Source of the DNA: CBDCFV01 sp965216425
GTDB taxonomy: Bacteria > Chloroflexota > Dehalococcoidia > Lucifugimonadales > UBA3495
Reading direction: 5' to 3'
DNA length: 64,000 bases
Assembly (NCBI GenBank): GCA_965216425.1
Contig: CBDCFV010000007.1
Span: 806,001 to 870,000, forward strand
Both the position numbers and the translations under genes were made by a program. Under the pieces are notes generated by a model. It had not been told where the DNA came from, searched no databases, and saw only the letters and a list, made by a program, of their open reading frames with translations. This document shows positions 27,186-36,094 of this stretch, one piece after another. Each line of letters begins with the position of its first letter. Positions within the stretch are counted from its first letter, which is position 1.

Positions 27186-27541
27186 GGGCCCTCCTTGAGT
27201 GCTTCGTCTTCTAGCATAGGATTTCCCAGTTTTAACTGATTCCGCTGAGGATAGGACGTTCTGGGATTTCTCCAATTATAAACCGGCATTCTCCATATCG
27301 GCCGACCAGCAGGTTCCGAACAGGGTAGTTGGAGCTTAGTGCCGGTCTTCGGTGCTTGTCAATCCTCTTTCGCTCCTGCGTGGGATAAGGTTTCTCCCGA
27401 ACACCCAGGCCAATACGCCTCACAATCCCGGCCCGGACGGATAAGATTCTAGAGGCCTGTGAACCTCAAGAGGAAGTAGTACCGTTGTTACTACATGGGA
27501 GCAGTGGAGACGGGGGAGGGGCTTTCAGTGGGGTGTCCGCT
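27186..27541. other. Intergenic region between GMC gene and IS701 copy 2
   Basis: About 355 nt with no supportable gene. A 63-codon minus-strand frame (27232-27423) has a basic, Arg-rich product with no recognisable domain and no RBS. The last 30 nt next to the IS start are GT-rich. Confidence 0.4.
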
Positions 27542-27733
27542 GTCTAGTACTACAGTCGCAGATCGAGGGCAGGTAGAATAAGGGCATTCAATGGGTGGTG
27601 AGGTGAGGCGGTGATTGTTGTGAGAGATGAGGTTGCGGAGGTAACCTGGTGGGCCGAGGGCATTGAACAAGTATATCGATGTGTTGCGGGACGGTTCCGG
27701 CGTCCCGAGCCGCGCCGGCGGACGCTGGACTAC

Positions 27734-27756
27734 CCCCGTTTCCACGGGGGCAGGCT
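27734..27756 (-). repeat. AGCCTGC-hairpin insertion d (in IS701 copy 2)
   Basis: 23 nt, element strand minus: leader AGCCTGC, perfect stem CCCCGT / ACGGGG, loop GGAA. Without it the transposase runs from TLDY straight into LRGLLSPVERKNG. Flanks in element orientation: CCGCAG and GTAGTC. Confidence 0.76.
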
Positions 27757-28258
27757 CTGCGGGGGTTGCTCAGCCCGGTGGAACGCAAGAACGGCTGGCA
27801 GTTGGCGGAGCAGGCGGGCAATGCCACTCCCGATGGCGTGCAGCGCCTGTTGTACAACTACCGGTGGGACGCTGACCTGGTTCGCGATGACTTGAAGAGC
27901 TACGTGATCGAGCATCTGGCCGACGCTGCGGCAGTTCTGGTGGTGGACGAGACTGGTTTTCTCAAGAAAGGCGACAAGTCGGTTGGGGTGCAGCGTCAGT
28001 ACAGCGGGACGGCGGGGTGGATCGAGAACTGTCAGATTGGCGTATTCCTGGCCTATTCCAGTGCCAAGGGCAGGACTCTGGTTGTACCTGCCCCAGGTAT
28101 GGGCGGAGGACTGGGAGCGGCGTCGGGATGCCGAAGTGCCGGAGGGGGTGGCATTCCAGACCAAGCCGCAATTGGCGCAACTGATGCTGGAGCGGGCGGT
28201 GGAGTCCGGAGTCCCGTTCGGCTGGGTTACCGGGGATGAGGTCTACGGCAGCGACCGC

Positions 28259-28274
28259 CCCCGCGAAGGCGGGG
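28259..28274. repeat. Hairpin like AGCCTGC family, leader not conserved
   Basis: Stem CCCCGC / GCGGGG with loop GAAG, identical to the stem-loop of insertion c1 before its mismatch, but the 7 nt before it read CGACCGC. It lies at the point where IS701 copy 2 loses homology to the transposase. Confidence 0.5.
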
Positions 28275-28449
28275 CTGTCATGCTGATGTTCATAGTAAAT
28301 CAGGTGCGGCATACCCATCCCCTCACCCGCGGGTGACCGAGCCTTTGATGGAAATAGAGTGAGCGGCGGGCTCCGCAGGCCGGACGGCAATCAACAGTAT
28401 AATGTCCTCAACCGTAACGCCGCCGAAAATGCCTTGAAGGGGAATCGCC

Positions 28450-29562
28450 ATGCCGGGGACCTATCGCGCCGACCACGTGGGCAGCCTACTCCGTCCGATT
28501 GAAGTCAAAGATGCCAAAAGCGCTTTTCGGGAGGGCCGGCTGGAGTTGGACGAGCTCCACGCCATTGAAGACCAGGCCATTCTCGATGCCTTGGAGCGAC
28601 AGCGGGCCGCCGGTCTGCAAATCTATACCGACGGCGAATTTCGCCGCACCGGGTTTCAGAACGATTTGGTAGAAAGCGTTGAAGGGTTTGTGGATACCGA
28701 CACGCCCGCGGTGGTCCGGCTATGGCAGGGGCCCGGCGGGGCACCTATCGAGCAGGGCACGCGGCAGGTGGTGGCTGGGAAGCTGCGAAAGGTGCGGAGC
28801 CTGACCGAGCATCAACACACCTTCTTGCAGGCCCGCACTCCCGGGCCGGTCAAAATGACTCTGCCCAGCCCCAGCCAGTTCCCGGCCATCTGTTTCCAGC
28901 CGGGCCTGTCCGACCGGTTCTATCCGACTCGTTCGGAACTGCTGTGGGACATTGCGGGGATAATCAAGTCCGAAGTGTCCGCCCTGCTCGAATCGGGGGT
29001 TGACTACATCCAGATTGATGCGCCCCGGTACAGCTACTATGTCGACCCCAGATGGCGGCAGCACCTGCGGGACTTGGGCGAAGACCCGGACCGGATGTTT
29101 GAAGAAGCCATTGCCGCCGACAATTTCTGCTTGGAGGGCGCGCAGAGGCCGGAGACAACCATTGCCTTTCACATCTGCCGCGGCAACAATCAAAGCAAGT
29201 GGTATGCCGAAGGCGGCTACGAGGCCATCGCCGAGCGGTTGTTCGGCTCCCTGACCGTGGACCGGTTCCTGCTGGAATACGACACCGAGCGCGCGGGCAC
29301 ATTCGAGCCGCTGCGGTTCATGCCTGCGAACAAGATGGTCGTCCTTGGGCTGATCAGCAGCAAGGACCCGGCGCTGGAATCGCCCGACTACCTCCTGGCG
29401 CGTATTGAGGAGGCCAGCGCCCGCGTCCCTGTGGAAAATCTGGCGCTCAGTCCGCAATGCGGTTTCGCCTCCACCGCCGCCGGAAATCTTCTTACTGAAG
29501 AGCAGCAGTGGCGAAAGCTGGAACTGGTGGCGGAAACCAGTAGCCGGGTGTGGGGCGATTGA
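28450..29562 (+). CDS. MetE C-terminal-like methyltransferase (cobalamin-independent methionine synthase family) 1
   Basis: A 370-aa protein of the single-barrel MetE/UROD-like type, which transfers methyl groups with zinc-bound thiol chemistry. RADHVGSLLRP opens the fold; IYTDGEFRRTGFQND, LESGVDYIQIDAPRY and IAFHICRGNNQSKW hold the typical substrate and metal residues (His-x-Cys). FLLEYDTERAGTFEPLRF and LALSPQCGFAST carry further conserved residues, with the last Cys a likely zinc ligand. It lacks the MetE N-terminal barrel, so it is not classical MetE. The role may be another methyl transfer or C-S cleavage. A paralogue lies at 47279-48424. RBS GGGG precedes ATG. Confidence 0.82.
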   Translation: MPGTYRADHVGSLLRPIEVKDAKSAFREGRLELDELHAIEDQAILDALERQRAAGLQIYTDGEFRRTGFQNDLVESVEGFVDTDTPAVVRLWQGPGGAPIEQGTRQVVAGKLRKVRSLTEHQHTFLQARTPGPVKMTLPSPSQFPAICFQPGLSDRFYPTRSELLWDIAGIIKSEVSALLESGVDYIQIDAPRYSYYVDPRWRQHLRDLGEDPDRMFEEAIAADNFCLEGAQRPETTIAFHICRGNNQSKWYAEGGYEAIAERLFGSLTVDRFLLEYDTERAGTFEPLRFMPANKMVVLGLISSKDPALESPDYLLARIEEASARVPVENLALSPQCGFASTAAGNLLTEEQQWRKLELVAETSSRVWGD

Positions 29563-29641
29563 CATAGGGTACTTTTCCATGCGGAGCTTCGTCGCATCGG
29601 TGTCCTGGTCCGGTTTTGCATCGTATATTCTGGGACCGGTC

Positions 29642-30238
29642 ATGCGTCCGGCTATTGGTTGGCGCCTGTGGGTTGTCGTCTTGTTGCTGTTAGCAGGCAC
29701 GGCGTGTGTCGAGGCCGGCCCTTCAGTCCCGTTGACCGAAGGTGACGTTGAGTCCATCGAACGGGAGTCGGCAGAATCCGGGGTGGGAGCCATAAAAGCT
29801 GAACTGACCGGCCGTTCCTTCCGGCAGTTTGAACCGCACATCGAAGGAGACCCCAGAAAGGGGGTTGTTCTGGACTTCTCCGGGCGTTTCTCGCTGTGAG
29901 GCCAGTGTTCGGAGGGTAGCCACGCCATCAGCGAATGGGAGATCGTCGCGGACGACTACAGGGTAGAAGGTGAGGGTCCCAGGTGTATGGCGACGTTGTA
30001 TCCGGTGGCGCCCCGGACCTGGCGGCAACTTCCCAGCGAGTGCGGGCACTGTGTTGACGCAAAGGGTGTTTCCGTGTCAGTGAAGAACATCCTGGGACTG
30101 GACCGGACTGTTTTCCGGGTGAATGACCCCAGGGGAGTCCCGCCGGCGCCGTCCCCGGTGTTCACGACGTGGGCCAGGTTTCGCGAAGACGAGTGGGCGA
30201 ATCAGGTAGCGATACACCGGATTTCCTTTGACACTTGA
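29642..30238 (+). pseudogene. Hypothetical lipoprotein interrupted by in-frame TGA
   Basis: One continuous frame of 198 codons broken only by TGA at 29897-29899. ATG 29642 gives a lipoprotein signal with WVVVLLLLAGTAC (Cys about residue 21); an in-frame ATG at 29579 would only lengthen it. Then LTEGDVESIERESAESG, HIEGDPRKGVVLDFSGRFSL, the stop, and GQCSEGSHAISEWEIVADDY, LPSECGHCVDAKG and a terminal RISFDT. The part beyond the stop keeps coding character and three Cys residues that look structural. No family recognised. Either recently inactivated or a single-base error, with TGG (Trp) or CGA (Arg) as the ancestral codon. Confidence 0.6.
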
Positions 30239-30260
30239 CCGATAACGGAGGAGGAAAACA

Positions 30261-31298
30261 ATGGCTGAAGAACCGATCAAGGTGGGTCTAATCGGCGCCG
30301 GCGGCAACGTGCGAAATCGCCATATTCCCGGATTCCTGGCAGTGGAAGATTGTGAGATCGTGGCCGTAGCCAACCGGACGGTCCAGTCCGGCAGGGTGGT
30401 GGCGGACCAGTTCAATATTCCGAAGGTGTACGGGCATTGGCGAGAGTTGCTGGAAGACGACGAGATCAACGCTGTCTGCATCGGCACCTGGCCGTACATG
30501 CACCGCACCATGACCTTGGCCGCTCTGGAAGCAGGGAAGCACGTGATCACCGAGGCCCGGATGGCCAATGACGCGGCGGAAGCCCGCGATATGCTGAACG
30601 CATCTCGGGCCCACCCGCACCTGGTCTGTCAACTCACCCCGACCTCCACCAGCTACGCCATCGACAACGTCATCAAAAGGTTGATCGACGAGGGGCATTT
30701 GGGCCGGTTGCTGTCCGTGGACTTTACGTCTCTGCAGAACAATTTCGCCGATTTAGACAGTCCTCTGCACTGGCGGCAGGACCGCGCCCTCAGCGGCTAC
30801 AACACCTTGAACATCGGCGCATCCTACGAGTCTATGATGCGGTGGTGGGGGCGAGGAAACCGGGTTATGGCCATGTCCAAGGTCCACGTGCCTTACCGGC
30901 GAGACGACACCGGGCATCTCACGTCCGCAACCATCCCGGACCACATCGACATACTCTACGAATTGGCCAATGGGGCCCAGGTCCACATGCAGATGAGCGC
31001 GACCTCCGGGCGGAACAGAGGCAATCACATCTGGATGTTCGGGACGGACGGGACAATCCACGTGGACTCCCGACGCAACGTCTGGGCCGGCAAGCGGGGC
31101 GACGCGGAGTTGACCGAAGTCCCCAATCCACCGGAGACCCAAGCCAGGTACCGGGTCGAGGAACAGTTCACCAACGCCATACGGGGCAGGGAGATAGTTA
31201 ACATGGTGGACTTTGAGACAGGAGTCCACTATATGGAGTGGACCGAGGCGGTCTACCGCAGCGCCATGACCGGCCAGGCCGTTTATCTGCCTCTGTAG
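30261..31298 (+). CDS. Gfo/Idh/MocA family oxidoreductase
   Basis: A 345-aa NAD(P)-dependent dehydrogenase of sugar- or polyol-type substrates. N-terminal Rossmann fold with VGLIGAGGNVRNRHIPGF (residues 7-24), VVADQFNIPKVYGHWRELLE, INAVCIGTWPYMHRTMTLAA and GKHVITEARMANDAAEARDM. The usual EKP motif is EAR here, so the catalytic Lys-Pro is replaced, an oddity for the family that may alter activity. C-terminal alpha/beta domain ends near GREIVNMVDFETGVHYME. GGAGGAGG precedes ATG. It stands 22 nt after the broken lipoprotein frame. Confidence 0.85.
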   Translation: MAEEPIKVGLIGAGGNVRNRHIPGFLAVEDCEIVAVANRTVQSGRVVADQFNIPKVYGHWRELLEDDEINAVCIGTWPYMHRTMTLAALEAGKHVITEARMANDAAEARDMLNASRAHPHLVCQLTPTSTSYAIDNVIKRLIDEGHLGRLLSVDFTSLQNNFADLDSPLHWRQDRALSGYNTLNIGASYESMMRWWGRGNRVMAMSKVHVPYRRDDTGHLTSATIPDHIDILYELANGAQVHMQMSATSGRNRGNHIWMFGTDGTIHVDSRRNVWAGKRGDAELTEVPNPPETQARYRVEEQFTNAIRGREIVNMVDFETGVHYMEWTEAVYRSAMTGQAVYLPL

Positions 31299-31325
31299 GC
31301 CCAGACACGCTGTGCTCTCCCCCGT

Positions 31326-31640
31326 GTTCCGTCCGTAGGTATGGCTAAGGGTGCGGGGATGGGCCCGGGCAGGGTCTATTCCAGCGGCGACCGTCGCCTC
31401 CTTCATGCTCTCCCTGACCCACTGGCGTCTGATGTTGAAAAGCAGCCGGTTTCGGTCCTTGCGATGGAACGACTTCAGGTCCGCCAGTGACTCAACCATG
31501 TCGGCGGGGACCGGCACCTTGCGGCCCCGGTTCGCCTTGTTGCCCGGTACGTCAGGCCTCAGGCTGAGGATGGGAGGGTCCTGGTTGAGCCGGAGGTCCG
31601 CAGGCCGAAGGGACAGGCACTCGGACATACGGTAAGGCTG
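31326..31640 (-). pseudogene. Tyrosine recombinase (integrase) C-terminal fragment
   Basis: About 105 residues of a phage-type integrase catalytic domain: YRMSECLSLRPADLRL (Arg I box), RKVPVPADMVESLADLK and HPRTLSHTYGRN (box II). In box II the usual LRHT is LSHT, so the second catalytic Arg is lost, and the terminal Tyr region is missing. Both ends are cut. It is a relic of an integrated element and accounts for most of the gap between the Gfo/Idh and DinB genes. Confidence 0.7.
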
Positions 31641-31756
31641 GGGATGAAACCACCTGGATTGCAACGTTGCCGGTTGCCCACCCTCACTTGTCCGCCTCCC
31701 GGATGCCTGATAGATTGGTTTCCACCCATCTCGTCACGTTCCGGAGAAAACCACCG

Positions 31757-32239
31757 ATGACATCCGAAGCACGCAAGCGGAAAATGGAATCCTTTGGTAA
31801 CGCGTACTCCCAGCTTGCCGATGCCCTGGAAAAGTTCCCCAAGGAAATGTGGCAATTTCGGGACGAGCACGGCTGCTGGAGTATCCATGAACACATCGTC
31901 CATGTCGCCGACAGTGAAGCCAACAGTTACATCCGTTGCCGTCGTCTGGTTGCCGAACCGGGCCGGACGTTGATGGACTACGACGAAAACCAATGGGCCG
32001 CTGCGCTGAACTATCAGCAACAGAGCATCGAGGACTCACTCAGCCTCTTCCAATGGTTGCGGAGCAAGACCTACACGTTGATCAAGTCGCTGCCGGACTC
32101 TGCGTGGTCCAACACTGCCCACCATCCCGAGAACGGAGACATGACGCTGGACGATTGGCTCGACGTCTACGAAAGCCACGTCCGCGAGCACGTCGAATAT
32201 ATGCAGCAGAATTATGAAGCTTGGCAGCAGCAGCGATAG
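31757..32239 (+). CDS. DinB family protein
   Basis: A 160-aa four-helix protein of the DinB/YfiT metal-binding fold, which includes thiol-dependent transferases. The His triad can be seen as HEHIVHVADSE (about residue 38), with a further His in the C-terminal helix YESHVREHVEYMQQN. ATG 31757 has GGAG at 8 nt; the frame is open 30 codons further up without an RBS. Function unknown; members often act with mycothiol or bacillithiol. Confidence 0.82.
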   Translation: MTSEARKRKMESFGNAYSQLADALEKFPKEMWQFRDEHGCWSIHEHIVHVADSEANSYIRCRRLVAEPGRTLMDYDENQWAAALNYQQQSIEDSLSLFQWLRSKTYTLIKSLPDSAWSNTAHHPENGDMTLDDWLDVYESHVREHVEYMQQNYEAWQQQR

Positions 32240-32901
32240 CAGGAAAACTCCCTCTTCCTTGGTAAGGGAGGGTTGGATGAAGGGTCCCATCGGCCAGACC
32301 CAGCGGGCAAGCAAGGTTTCCCTACAGCCCAGGTCCTCTCGATTAACAACATTCCAGTTCCGTAATTCCTGCACTCTGACCGTGACTTCACAGGGTTGGA
32401 CGCCACCCTTTCAAGGTGGAGATCGGCGGGTCGAGTACTCCCACGATACCATCCAAAGATATACAGACGATGCTCCTGTCTTAGCGGAGCCGGTCCCACT
32501 CATCCAACCTCTCGTTCCATCGCAGAACGTCACAACACCGTTCATAGCCGTCTGACATTACGGTCAAGGGGGCATCTGAGGGAAGAGTGCCACGATACGG
32601 GGATTCCGGCAGTCCTCTTGATAGCTCTGCTCTCCGATGATTCCCACACCAACACCCTCAGGAGCAATGAACCCCGTCGGGTCTGGCCGGATGACCCAAC
32701 GCCAACGTCCGTAAGCAACTGGTCCGCAGCTTCTTCAGCTAACCGTAACCAAATGCGGGCCGGGCACTGGCAAGCTGGCCCGACCGCGCCCCCGCCAAGC
32801 TGCAAGCGCCATATAGCGTCCACCGGCGAATGGCCAATTCCCAACCACAAGCCGTTCCGGAAAGTCCGGTCAATCCCGGCCATGGACAGGGCAACCGCAT
32901 T
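32240..32901. other. Intergenic region with relic sequence
   Basis: About 660 nt without a convincing gene. Just after the DinB stop an imperfect hairpin (CTCCCT at 32249-32254 with AGGGAG) may terminate that gene. A 113-codon minus-strand frame at 32542-32883 has no recognisable domain and a composition like degraded DNA. Probably old mobile-element debris next to the ISAs1 fragment. Confidence 0.4.
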
Positions 32902-33455
32902 CTAATTGGATAGGACGGAAAGCAGGTAGTCATTGTCCCAGCCAGCCAGTTTGCGCGGGGCCTTGATGGAGATCTTGGAAATTTGGTCTTTCCGCGACAG
33001 GTTAAGGGCCATGTGCCGTATGATCCCCAGGTTTGCCGGAGCGTTGCCGGTCCTCACCCGGCTTTCGTCCTCTCGAAAGGACATGTCCAGCACCCAGAGG
33101 ACGCGATTCTCGATGCCCCAATGGCTGCGGGTCCTCTGGAGCAGTCTGCTGGCATCAGACTCCAGGCTGGAGATGTAGTACCGGGATTGCACCGATACCT
33201 GCTCTCCCTCCCTCCGCTCCGCCGTCACCAGCCCGATGCTGCTCAGCCCCGGCCATTCTTTTCCGGTCTCGACGTAGGACAACTGCTCCGGGTCGCCAAT
33301 GGTCCAACAACGGCGAATCTCAATGCGCCCGTGGCCCTTGTCGATGGTCTGGCAGAAATCGTGCTCCATGGCTTCGAATCCGGTTCTCTGCCCACAGGAG
33401 AACAGGTCTTTCACATCCTCCGCCAGTCTGCTCCCGACTGCGGGAAACGTGTATG
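32902..33455 (-). pseudogene. ISAs1-family transposase, C-terminal half
   Basis: About 185 residues of an ISAs1-type transposase: RLAEDVKDLFSCGQ, RIEIRRCWTIGDPEQLSYVE, YYISSLESDASRLLQRTRSH, WGIENRVLWVLDMSFREDES (the conserved HWxIEN...DVxFxED box), GIIRHMALNLSRKD. It ends normally at TAG 32902-32904. The N-terminal half with the first catalytic residues is absent, so it cannot transpose. Confidence 0.83.
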
Positions 33456-34011
33456 TGGACGGAGTGCCCATTCATTGACTGGGTGATTGGGGTTGCTCCA
33501 AGTCGGGCGTCGCAAGTCGGTCACTTCGGAAGCGACATTTTCCGTCATCATGCCGGGAGCTACCCAGGGGATGCGCTGAGTAGTCCGGTTGATTTTATCT
33601 GCAGGCTTACGGCTGCATTCAAGTGCGACGCCGGGCACGGTTCCTTATACCGTAGTTGTGGGGAAAACCGTGGGAAAAATGAAGATATATCCCCGATTTC
33701 ACAGCTAATCTCTATCCGACCTTGGCGCCATCATAGCTGCTCCTTGGACCTCCGGACCTCCGGCCCGCCACTCTCCGAAGACTGGTCCTTGAATTCCCCT
33801 CTTTTCTGCTTGGTGGCTCGTCGTCTTGCTCACTCGGCAGGATGAATAATGCCTTTCAAACATCCCCCTTTGCCGGTCTTTATATGTAAATCGTTGTGCA
33901 GACTCGTAATATTGCATACGTATTACGGCTTATTATATTCATTATTTCTACGAATTATGGCTGTTTAATAGCTGTATTACCATCATTAGCCATAAAATTA
34001 TACATAACATA
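33456..34011. other. Intergenic region, GC-normal relic then AT-rich upstream region
   Basis: The first 380 nt show no gene that I can support and probably continue the IS debris. From about 33880 to 34020 the base composition falls sharply to mostly A/T (runs such as TATTACGGCTTATTATATTC), which ends in the promoter of the second SBP gene. No open frame lies in the AT-rich part. Confidence 0.5.
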
Positions 34012-34041
34012 TTGACAATAGGTAAATCTGACTGCTACACT
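34012..34041 (+). promoter_or_regulatory. Sigma-70-type promoter of SBP gene 2
   Basis: TTGACA (34012-34017), 18-nt spacer, TACACT (34036-34041), at the end of a strongly AT-rich stretch. The gene starts 70 nt further on. The third SBP gene has a similar promoter (41323-41351) in a similar AT-rich setting; both share ATATTGACA. Confidence 0.65.
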
Positions 34042-34111
34042 TCCGCACCAACCGAGGCCATCCCAGTTTACGATCCGTTATTTCCTTTAGTTAGGAGTTG
34101 GAGGTAAAACA

Positions 34112-36073
34112 ATGGGTGCCTATTTGCAGATTGCAAAACTCCCGGTATTCATCGCGCTATTGCTAGTTTTTTCGATTGCGGTAGCGTGCGGAGGCTCAGC
34201 CCCCGCGGAACCTGTGGTGGTGGAGAAGGAGGTAGTTAAAGAAATAGAGAAGCCCGTGGTGGTCGTGAAGGAAGTTGTCAAAGAAGTAGAGAAGCCCGTG
34301 GTGGTGGAGAAGGAAGTAATTAGAGAAGTAGAGGTTGTGAAGGAGGTCGTCAAAGAGGTGCCCATTGCGGCTCCTCTCGCCGCCTACTTCGACAACTTCC
34401 CCCAAGCCGGCAAGGACGGCGTCCCTGAGTCGGTAGGAAAGGTGACAATGGCTTGGCAGAGTTGGGGCGGGAGCGACGTGAACCCTTGGCTCCTGTCAAC
34501 CAATAATTTCTTGGCGGACCAATACGGCTTCCCGCTGTTCAAACAGCATCCTAATGGTGAGTTGGTTGCGGTGTGGGGGATTGACTGGACACAGACGGAA
34601 GAAGGCGTTACGGTCAAGCTCCACCCCGAGGCCAAGTTCCAGGATGGAACTCCAGCCGATGCTGAAGCCTTTAAGACATTAATGCTTGGCATCACCGGAG
34701 ATTTGCCGGACTTAAAGACAATGGGCTATGAGAAGACGGCTTTCTACAAAGGGCGGGCCAAAGAGCACATCGAAAGAATAGATGTGATTGGCCCACGTGA
34801 AGTCTTCGTTGCAACCCCCGGACCGGACCCGGTCTGGATGTGGACTATAGGCGGCAACGGCTACCAGCAATTCTGGTACTCCAGCCCTACTCAGCTATTA
34901 AAGGGACCAGACGCTTTCCAAGATAACGTGGACAAAGTGGGCGGCGGGCCGTTGAAGATTGTGGACTGGGAGCCCGGCAACCGGATGCTCCTTGAAAGGT
35001 GGGAAGATTTCTGGGGCGATTACCCGTGGTTCCACAAGCCCCAATTCGAGGAAATCGAGAACATCCTGGTCTCCGATCATGCTGCCAGGTTTGCCCTGCT
35101 CAAAAGCAAGCAAGCCGACGTCGCCTACTACATTACCTACCCCCTCGCCAAGGACCTCCCCAAGTCCGAGGACTACCAACGGGGCGTGAACCCTGAGAAG
35201 GGAGACCTTTGGACCCAACAGTACAAGGCCAATGGGATGCTGGTGCTGGACTTCTACCTTCCCATGATTATGAGGGAGTCTCAGAGGGAACAGGGGCGGA
35301 CGGACATCTTTGGAACTACGATCAAAACATATGAGTACCCCGGAGACTACATAGACCACCCAACTTTGGACATCCGTGTCAGAGAAGCCTTGAGCATGGC
35401 CATTGACCGGAAGGCTCTGTCAGAAGGGCCTCATTTCGGACTCTCTTTCCCCATCGGCTCTATCTATCACGACAAGTCGATCGGAGCCAGGACAGAAGTG
35501 GTCCACACTCCGCCACCCTTCGATCCGGAACGCGCCAAGGAACTGATGATCGAGGCGGGCTATCCTGACGGATTCGACATGCCCGGCCACTTCGGCCAGT
35601 TTGCCGGACGTCCCGGTATCATCGAGGCGGTGGACTTCATCGCCAGCGCATGGCAGAAGTACCTGAACGTAACGGTGGAGTGGAAGGAGTTCGATCCTTC
35701 CGAGTTCGTCAAGGGATTCGGACGGGCGCCAGAGCCGCATCCCATCACACGATATCCCGTCGATGTCAAAACTTGGGGCAGGCAGGACCACAGCGGCTGG
35801 GAGGCGCGGTATTATCGTCCTGGGTCCACCTACATCGGGCCAAGCACTGAGGAAGTCGAAGGGTCGATTCACGACATGTTGAGGACTCTCGACCCTGATG
35901 AAATGGACCGAAAGCTGGCTGAGATAGAAGACAAGGTCCTGGCTCTGAAAGAGACATTCCCGCTCTACGGGATGAATATAGTCTGGGGCTACACCGATCG
36001 CGTGTTGGCTCATCCCACGGTAGAGGCCTCCCCGCACCCGAAGCATGTCGATCTGATGGTTCTCCGCGACTGA
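34112..36073 (+). CDS. ABC transporter substrate-binding lipoprotein, family 5, 2
   Basis: A 653-aa binding protein. Signal and lipobox: SIAVACGG (Cys about residue 27). Residues 34-88 are a low-complexity charged linker of repeated EKEVVKEVEKPVVV-like units, a stiff spacer known from Chloroflexota lipoproteins. The ligand domain has VTVKLHPEAKFQDGTPADAE, AARFALLKSKQADVAYYITY, DIRVREALSMAIDRKALSEG and AKELMIEAGYPDGFDMPGHF, all typical of family 5. It is followed by a hairpin and a DppB/DppC pair. Strong promoter upstream. RBS GGAGG precedes ATG. Ligand unknown. Confidence 0.9.
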   Translation: MGAYLQIAKLPVFIALLLVFSIAVACGGSAPAEPVVVEKEVVKEIEKPVVVVKEVVKEVEKPVVVEKEVIREVEVVKEVVKEVPIAAPLAAYFDNFPQAGKDGVPESVGKVTMAWQSWGGSDVNPWLLSTNNFLADQYGFPLFKQHPNGELVAVWGIDWTQTEEGVTVKLHPEAKFQDGTPADAEAFKTLMLGITGDLPDLKTMGYEKTAFYKGRAKEHIERIDVIGPREVFVATPGPDPVWMWTIGGNGYQQFWYSSPTQLLKGPDAFQDNVDKVGGGPLKIVDWEPGNRMLLERWEDFWGDYPWFHKPQFEEIENILVSDHAARFALLKSKQADVAYYITYPLAKDLPKSEDYQRGVNPEKGDLWTQQYKANGMLVLDFYLPMIMRESQREQGRTDIFGTTIKTYEYPGDYIDHPTLDIRVREALSMAIDRKALSEGPHFGLSFPIGSIYHDKSIGARTEVVHTPPPFDPERAKELMIEAGYPDGFDMPGHFGQFAGRPGIIEAVDFIASAWQKYLNVTVEWKEFDPSEFVKGFGRAPEPHPITRYPVDVKTWGRQDHSGWEARYYRPGSTYIGPSTEEVEGSIHDMLRTLDPDEMDRKLAEIEDKVLALKETFPLYGMNIVWGYTDRVLAHPTVEASPHPKHVDLMVLRD

Positions 36074-36094
36074 CACCGCAATGTTAAGGACTCG

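Larger units (their letters stand above)
27542..28336 (+). pseudogene. IS701-family transposase copy 2, decayed
   Basis: Same transposase family as the copy at 15542-16620, with the same leading sequence (CTAG..ACAG.YGCAGA). Order: VVRDEVAEVTWWAEGIEQVY, RRPEPRRRTLDY, hairpin d, then shifted frame LLSPVERKNGWQLAEQAGNA, VLVVDETGFLKKGDKSVGVQ (catalytic Asp), ENCQIGVFLAYSSAKGRTL. A deletion of about 10 nt shifts the frame to LYLPQVWAEDWERRRDAEVP, VESGVPFGWVTGDEVYGSDR (second Asp), where another CCCCGC-GAAG-GCGGGG hairpin begins and homology stops. The C-terminal third is lost, as in copy 1. Confidence 0.82.

Noticed and set aside
19328..29899. TGA recoding as selenocysteine or tryptophan in the MOSC and lipoprotein genes
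   Set aside because: No SECIS-like hairpin was visible after either TGA, the MOSC position is normally Arg, and TGA is used as a normal stop by several intact genes here.
32542..32883. 113-codon minus-strand frame as a hypothetical gene
   Set aside because: No RBS, no domain and composition typical of chance frames in GC-rich debris next to an IS fragment.
34196..34370. Repetitive GAAGTAGTTAAAGAAGT-like stretch as a CRISPR or tandem-repeat locus
   Set aside because: It is in-frame low-complexity coding for the EKEVVKEVEKPVVV spacer of an SBP lipoprotein; no spacers, no cas genes.
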